Origin: Caballeronia choica
Lineage (GTDB): Bacteria > Pseudomonadota > Gammaproteobacteria > Burkholderiales > Burkholderiaceae
Direction: 5' to 3'
NCBI RefSeq assembly: GCF_001544535.1
Contig: NZ_FCON02000036.1
Location: 1-64,000, forward strand
Length of the DNA: 64,000 nucleotides
A program made the position numbers and the translations under genes. Below, in pieces: positions 58,848 through 64,000 of the stretch; position 1 is the stretch's first letter, and the number at the start of each line of letters is the position of its first letter. The notes under the pieces were generated by a model, which had not been told where the DNA came from, ran no database searches, and saw nothing but the letters and a program-made list of their open reading frames with translations.

Positions 58848-60029
58848 TCAGAGCTTCGCGAGACGGTCGAGCGCATGCTGCAGCGTCTCTTCCTTCTTCG
58901 CGAAGCAAAAACGCACGACGCCCGATTCGTGGCTCTCGTGATAGAACGCCGAGACCGGGATCGCCGCGACGCCGATCTCGCTCGTGAGCCATTGCGCGAA
59001 TTCGGCTTCGGGCAGGTCGCTGATCGCGGAGTAGTCGACGCACTGGAAGTAGGTGCCGTCGCAGGGCAGGATCTTGAAGCGCGAATTCGCGAGGCCCGCG
59101 CGGAAGAAGTCGCGCTTCTGCTGATAGAACGCCGGCAGGTTCATGTACGGCGCCGGGTCTTCCAGATAATGCGCGAGGCCGATCTGCATCGGCGTGTTCA
59201 CCGTGAAGACGTTGAACTGATGCACCTTGCGGAACTCGGCGGTGAGCGCGGCGGGCGCGGCCACGTAGCCGACCTTCCAGCCCGTCACGTGAAACGTCTT
59301 GCCGAAGCTCGACACCACGAAGCTGCGCTTCGCGAGTTCCGGATAACGCGAGACGCTCTCGTGCGGCGCGCCGTCGTAGACCATGTGTTCGTAGACTTCG
59401 TCGGAGACGATCAGCACGTTCGTGCCGCGCACGATCTCTTCGAGCTTGCGCATGTCGGCTTCGCGCCAGACGCGGCCGGTCGGATTGTGCGGCGTGTTGA
59501 TCATCAGGAGGCGCGTCTTCGGCGTGATCGCGGCGGCGATCTTGTCGAACGGCAGCGCGTAGTCCGGTGCTTCGAGCGAGACGAACACGGGCGTGCCGCC
59601 CGCGAGTTCGATCGACGGCACATAGCTGTCGTACATCGGCTCGATCACGATGACTTCGTCGCCCGGATGCACCGAGCAAAGGATCGCGGTGAGCAGCGCC
59701 TGCGTCGCGCCGGCGGTGACCGTGATTTCGCGGTCGGCGTCGTACTGGCGGCCGTAGAGCCGGTCGATTTTCGCGGCGATCGCCTGGCGCAAGGGCGCGA
59801 CGCCGGCCATCGGCGGATATTGATTGTGGCCCTCGCGCATGGCGACGGTGACCGCATCGACGATGCGGGGATCGCAGGCGAAATCGGGGAAGCCCTGGCC
59901 TAAGTTGACCGCGCCTTTTTGCGCGGCGAGCGCGCTCATCACGGTGAAAATGGTCGTGCCGACGTTCGGCAGGCGCGAAGGGAAGCCGAGTTCGGCGGGC
60001 GTTTGCGGGAGTTCGTGCGTGGCGTTCAT
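58848..60029 (-). CDS. PLP-dependent aminotransferase, YbdL-like (methionine/kynurenine type)
   Basis: A 393-residue fold-type I aminotransferase. NLGQGFPDF near the N-terminus, NTPHNPTGRVW, and the PLP-binding lysine in SSFGKTFHVTGWKVGY (about residue 240) identify the YbdL / kynurenine aminotransferase branch. In-frame starts exist at 60065, right after the PIN gene stop, and at 60095; 60029 begins where similarity should begin, but none has a good ribosome site. Confidence 0.88.
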   Translation of the reverse strand: MNATHELPQTPAELGFPSRLPNVGTTIFTVMSALAAQKGAVNLGQGFPDFACDPRIVDAVTVAMREGHNQYPPMAGVAPLRQAIAAKIDRLYGRQYDADREITVTAGATQALLTAILCSVHPGDEVIVIEPMYDSYVPSIELAGGTPVFVSLEAPDYALPFDKIAAAITPKTRLLMINTPHNPTGRVWREADMRKLEEIVRGTNVLIVSDEVYEHMVYDGAPHESVSRYPELAKRSFVVSSFGKTFHVTGWKVGYVAAPAALTAEFRKVHQFNVFTVNTPMQIGLAHYLEDPAPYMNLPAFYQQKRDFFRAGLANSRFKILPCDGTYFQCVDYSAISDLPEAEFAQWLTSEIGVAAIPVSAFYHESHESGVVRFCFAKKEETLQHALDRLAKL

Positions 60030-60066
60030 GGTGGTGGCGTTGGCGTGATCCGGTGCGCGTTTCATT

Positions 60067-60552
60067 TTAAACAGCAGTCGACTGGGCGAGTTCATGCGCC
60101 TGAAATGCGGCGACGAACGGCGCGGGCTGAGCGATCTGAAAACCGAAGTCGCGCGCGGTGCGGCGCGCGAGTTTCAACACCGCGCGATCCTTCGACACCA
60201 GCCAGTCTGCCCGGGACGCGTGCGCGAGTTCGAGGAACTTCTGGTCGTCGCGATCGCGGCATTTCGGCAGCGGTCGCTCGTCCGCGGGCGGCTCGGGCGC
60301 GATCAGTTGCGCAAGACGCGCGACCGTGCCGAGCGCCGCGGTTTTATCGACGGCCATGCGTGCGAACTGCGGATAGTCGAGCACGCGCGTCAGTTCGTTC
60401 AGGCAGCGCGCGTCGATCAGCGCCGTAAGCGTCTGCGCTTCGAGCGCGGCGCGAATCGGGCGCGTGGCGGGATCGTCGAACACGAGGATATCGATCCACA
60501 CGTTCGAATCCAGCACCACATGGAGCGCGGGCAGCGCGCGGGAATTGTCCAT
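60067..60552 (-). CDS. PIN-domain protein, putative toxin type (COG1569-like)
   Basis: A 161-residue PIN-fold nuclease-like protein. Acidic residues expected in the metal site are in VVLDSNVWIDIL, ELTRVLDYP and CRDRDDQKFLELA plus SKDRAVL. Relatives are often annotated as toxin components, but no antitoxin gene is next to it. The ATG at 60552 is used; a TTG at 60561 is possible. It is 1 base from a possible upstream start of the aminotransferase gene, so the two may be co-transcribed. Confidence 0.82.
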   Translation of the reverse strand: MDNSRALPALHVVLDSNVWIDILVFDDPATRPIRAALEAQTLTALIDARCLNELTRVLDYPQFARMAVDKTAALGTVARLAQLIAPEPPADERPLPKCRDRDDQKFLELAHASRADWLVSKDRAVLKLARRTARDFGFQIAQPAPFVAAFQAHELAQSTAV

Positions 60553-60608
60553 TCGATACAATCGGGGGTTTGTGTCCTTGATCGTCGGCGGTGTGCCGGC
60601 GAGCCTCC

Positions 60609-61388
60609 ATGATAATCGTTCTTTCGCCAGCCAAATCGCTCGACTACGAGACCCCGCCGCACGTCAAGAAGCACACGCTCCCCGAATTCATCGACGAAGC
60701 AGCCGAACTCATCGACGGCCTGAGGAAGCTCTCGCCGCAACAGATCGGCAGCCTGATGCGCATTTCCGATCCGCTCGCGCAACTGAATTTCCAACGCTAC
60801 GCGGACTGGTCGAAGCGCTTCGGCACGGACAACGCGAAGCAGGCCATGCTCGCGTTCAACGGCGACGTGTACGAGGGCTTTGCCGCGAAGTCGTTGTCAG
60901 CGAGCGATCTCGACTACGCGCAGAATCATGTGCGGGTGCTGTCCGGGCTGTATGGCTTGCTGAGACCGCTCGACCTGTTGCAGCCGTATCGGCTGGAGAT
61001 GGGCACCCGGTTCGCGAATGCGCGCGGACGCGACCTGTATGCGTTCTGGGGCGAGCGCATCACGGCCGCGCTCAACGCGCAGTTGAAGAAGCAGCGCGGC
61101 GCGCGCGTGCTCATCAATTGCGCATCGGAGGAATACTTCAAGTCGGTGAAGCCCAAGCTGCTGGATGCGCCCGTGATCTCGCCGGTCTTCGAGGACTGGA
61201 AGGGCGGCCGCTACAAGATCATCAGCTTCCACGCGAAACGCGCGCGCGGGCTGATGGCGCGTTATGCGGTCGAGCATCGTATCGATGAACCGCAGGCGCT
61301 GCAGGGCTTCGACAACGAAGGCTACAAGTTCGACAGAAAGGCATCGAACGATACAACGTATGTGTTTCGCCGGCGCATCGCCGAGTGA
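60609..61388 (+). CDS. yaaA: Peroxide stress protein YaaA
   Basis: A 259-residue YaaA/DUF328 protein; in E. coli it limits free iron during hydrogen peroxide stress and has a DNA-binding-like fold. [16 protein letters not shown] starts the protein and [36 protein letters not shown] and [11 protein letters not shown] are the family blocks. The ATG at 60609 is six codons inside the open frame and begins the conserved sequence. Confidence 0.94.
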   Translation: MIIVLSPAKSLDYETPPHVKKHTLPEFIDEAAELIDGLRKLSPQQIGSLMRISDPLAQLNFQRYADWSKRFGTDNAKQAMLAFNGDVYEGFAAKSLSASDLDYAQNHVRVLSGLYGLLRPLDLLQPYRLEMGTRFANARGRDLYAFWGERITAALNAQLKKQRGARVLINCASEEYFKSVKPKLLDAPVISPVFEDWKGGRYKIISFHAKRARGLMARYAVEHRIDEPQALQGFDNEGYKFDRKASNDTTYVFRRRIAE

Positions 61389-61417
61389 AAAGCCACCGGG
61401 CGAAATAAGGAACCGAC

Positions 61418-62572
61418 ATGAGCATTTCAATTACGAGCAACTTTGACGCTGGCGCGATCGTCGTGCTGTCCGCCGACAATCCCGCCGACGTGCGTCTGCG
61501 CGTGCGTGCCGACAGTCACGCCGAATTCGCGCAGTGGTTCTATTTCCGCGTGTCGGGCGCGCGCGGCGAGCGTCTCGTGATGACGTTCGAGAACGCCGCC
61601 GATTGTGCGTTCGCCGAGGGCTGGCGCGATTATCAGGCGGTGGCGAGCTACGATCGCGTGAACTGGTTTCGCGTGCCGACGAGCTACGACGGCCGCGTGA
61701 TGGTCATCGATCACACGCCGGACTTCGATCGCATCTACTACGCGTATTTCGAGCCCTACAGTGAAGAGCGCCATTCGGAGTTCCTCGGCGCCGTGCAGCA
61801 GATGCCGCACGCGGCGCTCACCGAAATCGGGCAGACCGTGCAGGGCCGGCCGATGCCGCTGCTCACACTCGGCGTGCCGGGCCTCGACAAGGTGTCGCCG
61901 AAGAAGAACATCTGGATCATCGCGCGCCAGCATCCGGGCGAGACGATGGCGGAGTGGTTCGTCGAAGGGCTGGTCAAGCGCCTCGCGGGCTGGGGCGACT
62001 GGGCGGGCGATCCGGTCGCGCGCAAGCTTTTCGACCAGGCCGTGTTCCACATCGTGCCGAACATGAATCCGGACGGCAGCGTGCTCGGCAACCTGCGCAC
62101 CAATGCGGCGGGCGCGAACCTGAATCGCGAGTGGATGGAACCGGATGCGGCACGCAGCCCGGAAGTGCTCTGCGTGCGCAACGCGATTCACGCCATCGGC
62201 TGCGACCTCTTCTTCGATATTCACGGCGACGAAGCCATCCCGTATGTGTTCGTCGCGGGTTCGGAAATGCTGCCGGGCTTCACGGAAAAGCAGGCGAAGG
62301 AGCAGACGGCGTTCATCGAGTTCTTCAAGCAGGCGAGCCCCGACTTTCAGGACGTGCACGGCTACGAGTCGAGCAAGTATCAGACGGATGCGCTGAAGCT
62401 TGCTTCGAAGTACATCGGCAACGAGTTCGGATGCTTGTCCCTGACGCTGGAGATGCCGTTCAAGGACAACGCGGGATTGCCCGACGAGCGCGTCGGCTGG
62501 AACGGCGAGCGCAGCGCGGCGCTGGGCGCGTCGATGTTGCAGGCGATCCTGCGGCACGTCGAAACGTTCTGA
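61418..62572 (+). CDS. M14-family zinc carboxypeptidase (cytosolic carboxypeptidase-like)
   Basis: A 384-residue peptidase. The N-terminal beta domain (residues 1-120) is the M14_N domain of cytosolic carboxypeptidase-like enzymes. Zinc ligands are H172 and E175 in RQHPGETMAEW and the His of FDIHGDEAIP; the catalytic Glu is in LTLEMPFKDN. No signal peptide, so cytosolic. Peptide substrate unknown. A very strong terminator follows. Confidence 0.9.
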   Translation: MSISITSNFDAGAIVVLSADNPADVRLRVRADSHAEFAQWFYFRVSGARGERLVMTFENAADCAFAEGWRDYQAVASYDRVNWFRVPTSYDGRVMVIDHTPDFDRIYYAYFEPYSEERHSEFLGAVQQMPHAALTEIGQTVQGRPMPLLTLGVPGLDKVSPKKNIWIIARQHPGETMAEWFVEGLVKRLAGWGDWAGDPVARKLFDQAVFHIVPNMNPDGSVLGNLRTNAAGANLNREWMEPDAARSPEVLCVRNAIHAIGCDLFFDIHGDEAIPYVFVAGSEMLPGFTEKQAKEQTAFIEFFKQASPDFQDVHGYESSKYQTDALKLASKYIGNEFGCLSLTLEMPFKDNAGLPDERVGWNGERSAALGASMLQAILRHVETF

Positions 62573-62607
62573 TTTTCCGTTTTCCTGTTCCGCCTGCCAT
62601 CAAAGAG

Positions 62608-62650
62608 AAGGGCGTGATCACCGGTTGGTGATCACGCCCTTGGCTTTTTT
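62608..62650 (+). terminator. Strong Rho-independent terminator after the M14 peptidase gene
   Basis: A perfect 15-bp stem, AAGGGCGTGATCACC (62608-62622) with 62627-62641, around GGTT, then GGCTTTTTT. It sits between convergent genes. Confidence 0.9.
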
Positions 62651-62665
62651 GCGCGCCTGCGGTCT

Positions 62666-63268
62666 TCAGTGCTTCTTCGATGAAGCCGCCGGCTTGGACT
62701 TCGACTTCGTCGATTTGCTGCCCGACGATTTTGACGTCGCCGCGCTGGATGATTTCGATTTGCCCTTCGTGCTGTGCTTGCCTTTCGTGCTGTGCGTCGA
62801 GCGCGGCTCCGCGCGCGCTCTCGACGGCGGCACCGGATCGTTCCACCCGAACGCGAGCATCTGGCTGCCGACATAGCCGCAGCGGAACTTGAGCGTGGCG
62901 GGATCGCCATCGCCGTCCTTGCTCATGCCGAGACCTTCGACCGTCACCACGTTGTCGACCTTGATGCGCTGCTTGCGATCGTCGAAGGAATCGTTCCACG
63001 GCATGAGCGTGGAATGCGATGCATCGAACGACGTGGCCGGGAACTCGACGTGATCGAAGGCCGTCGACGTGCTCGCGACAAAGCTGCCATGTGCGGCGCA
63101 GTCGGCGATGAGTGGATTGGCCTGAAAATCAGTGACGAAATGGTGGACGAGTTCGTTGCGTTCGTCGAGCGTATCGGCAAAAGCGGTGACGGCGCATGCG
63201 ATCGAAGCGCATGCCGCCAACCGGCCGACGAGCCGAAGCAGTCGGCGCGGTGCGTGATTACTTTCCAT
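62666..63268 (-). CDS. Secreted protein with Lys/Ser-rich repetitive tail (BspC-like?)
   Basis: A 200-residue protein with a signal peptide (about residues 1-31, cleavage after AFA). The middle part has two cysteines (ADCAAHG and KFRCGYVG), likely a disulfide, with FDHVEFPATSFDASHSTLMPW between them. The last 50 residues are Ser/Lys/Thr-rich with a direct HSTKGK repeat and end SSKKH. I recall similar Burkholderia proteins being annotated with a BspC domain, but cannot confirm. Location is probably periplasmic or extracellular; function unknown. Confidence 0.75.
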   Translation of the reverse strand: MESNHAPRRLLRLVGRLAACASIACAVTAFADTLDERNELVHHFVTDFQANPLIADCAAHGSFVASTSTAFDHVEFPATSFDASHSTLMPWNDSFDDRKQRIKVDNVVTVEGLGMSKDGDGDPATLKFRCGYVGSQMLAFGWNDPVPPSRARAEPRSTHSTKGKHSTKGKSKSSSAATSKSSGSKSTKSKSKPAASSKKH

Positions 63269-63394
63269 CAATTTCGGCGCAAAAAAGACACAGGCACGTA
63301 AGATGCCTTGCAGGGGGAGGAGTTCCATCTTATCGCAATTCGCGCGGCGTCTTGCCTTCCACGGCAAGGCAGCGACACGGCGATACCGGTGCGT

Positions 63395-64000
63395 TCAGAC
63401 ACGCGGCCCGCGATCGAGGCGATAGCGTCTGACGTCGTAGGTCGTGATCCACGCGGGCTTGTAGACCGCGATGAGGATCGTGAGCAGCCCGGTGAAGAGG
63501 GCTTCGCCGCCGCTCAGTAGCAGCGAGCCGTGCATGAAGGCGGCGGGGATGGCGACCGGCCGGCCCGCGAGACCGATCTCGAGCAGGACCATCGCACCGC
63601 ACGCGGCAGCGACGGCGATCGCGGACACGATGAAGCCGTGGCCGATGATGAACGTGAAGAGATTGCGCGGCAGCCACGCGTGACTTGCGCGCTCGAGCAG
63701 CGTCGAGATTCCGACGGGCAACGCGCCGAACAGCAGATAGGTGATCGATACCGTGAGCCACGACGCATCGAGGACGACCGCCGCCAGGGCGGTCGTGGCG
63801 GCCACGCCGATCAACGCGAGTTGCCAGTCGAAGAGCGTGACCATCAGCGTGGCGCCGAGCAGATGGATGACGGGACCGTCGTCGAACCAGGCGTTGCACG
63901 CCCACAGCACGGTAATTGCAACGATGACGCCGAGCCACACATGCTGGAGCGTGCCGTCCTGCAGGCGGCGGAAGGGGTTTTGCACCAACGCGAGCGCGAG
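63395..64000 (-). CDS. CbiM-like energy-coupling factor transporter permease, 5' end outside the window
   Basis: The visible part encodes 201 residues of a polytopic membrane protein with about six helices; PVIHLLGATLMVTLFDW and FGALPVGISTLLERA are typical of COG3235-type proteins, related to the cobalt/nickel permease CbiM. The frame is open to the window edge with hydrophobic codons (LALALVQN), so the true start is probably beyond base 64000, although a GTG at 63988 could start it. No ATPase subunit is visible. Confidence 0.78.
   Translation of the reverse strand, partial: LALALVQNPFRRLQDGTLQHVWLGVIVAITVLWACNAWFDDGPVIHLLGATLMVTLFDWQLALIGVAATTALAAVVLDASWLTVSITYLLFGALPVGISTLLERASHAWLPRNLFTFIIGHGFIVSAIAVAAACGAMVLLEIGLAGRPVAIPAAFMHGSLLLSGGEALFTGLLTILIAVYKPAWITTYDVRRYRLDRGPRV

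Overview
The window is a 64 kb piece of a GC-rich chromosome from a betaproteobacterium of the Burkholderiaceae, most like Paraburkholderia, Caballeronia or Burkholderia. This rests on gene order that I recognise as characteristic of the group (ilv genes, psd, pssA, leuA; rpsO-pnp; tpiA, secG, tRNA-Leu, nuoA-N, DUF2818, NUDIX, DUF1178) and on protein signatures. No database search was possible, so the genus is an inference. No rRNA, CRISPR array, transposase or integrase is visible.

Layout. 1-3 kb: parC and a small CopD-like membrane protein. 3-7.7 kb: a divergent LysR regulator and a three-gene catabolic unit (MHS-family transporter, M20 carbamoylase-like amidohydrolase, histone-deacetylase-like amidohydrolase). 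7.73-8.49 kb: a large inverted pair of ~307-bp repeats. 8.5-15.2 kb (all minus): LOG protein, TetR regulator, diacylglycerol kinase, a glycosyltransferase plus LpxH-like phosphoesterase pair, and an ECF sigma factor unit with DUF3619, DUF3106 and RDD membrane proteins. 15.5-22.6 kb: branched-chain amino acid synthesis (ilvI, ilvH, ilvC, leuA) enclosing phosphatidylethanolamine synthesis (psd, pssA). leuA is preceded by a strong promoter and a 28-codon leucine-rich leader peptide full of the rare codon CTA, which points to attenuation. 22.6-24.1 kb: a lower-GC cassette on the minus strand that reads as a type VI secretion effector set: a 44-aa ORF, a PAAR protein with a transthyretin-like tail, a frameshifted permuted papain-like amidase, and a lipoprotein that looks like its immunity partner. 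24.3-31.8 kb: outer-membrane-type lipoprotein, orphan ABC binding protein, rpsO, pnp, quinone oxidoreductase, tpiA, secG. 31.96-47.5 kb: tRNA-Leu(GAG), the complete 14-gene complex I operon nuoA-N, and DUF2818. 47.5-58.8 kb: NUDIX and DUF1178 proteins, then acyl-CoA metabolism: two adjacent acyl-CoA dehydrogenases with a MaoC hydratase on plus, and on minus an ACAD11-like dehydrogenase with a kinase, a phosphatase, an enoyl-CoA hydratase and a 3-hydroxyacyl-CoA dehydrogenase. 58.8-64 kb: aminotransferase, PIN protein, YaaA, M14 carboxypeptidase, a secreted lysine-rich protein, and a membrane protein cut by the window edge.

Most of the window is core chromosome. The points most worth a second look are the PAAR/effector/immunity cassette with its frameshift, the apparently leaderless leuA leader peptide, the inverted repeat pair, and the kinase/ACAD11-like unit that suggests breakdown of hydroxylated acyl-CoAs through a phosphorylated intermediate.
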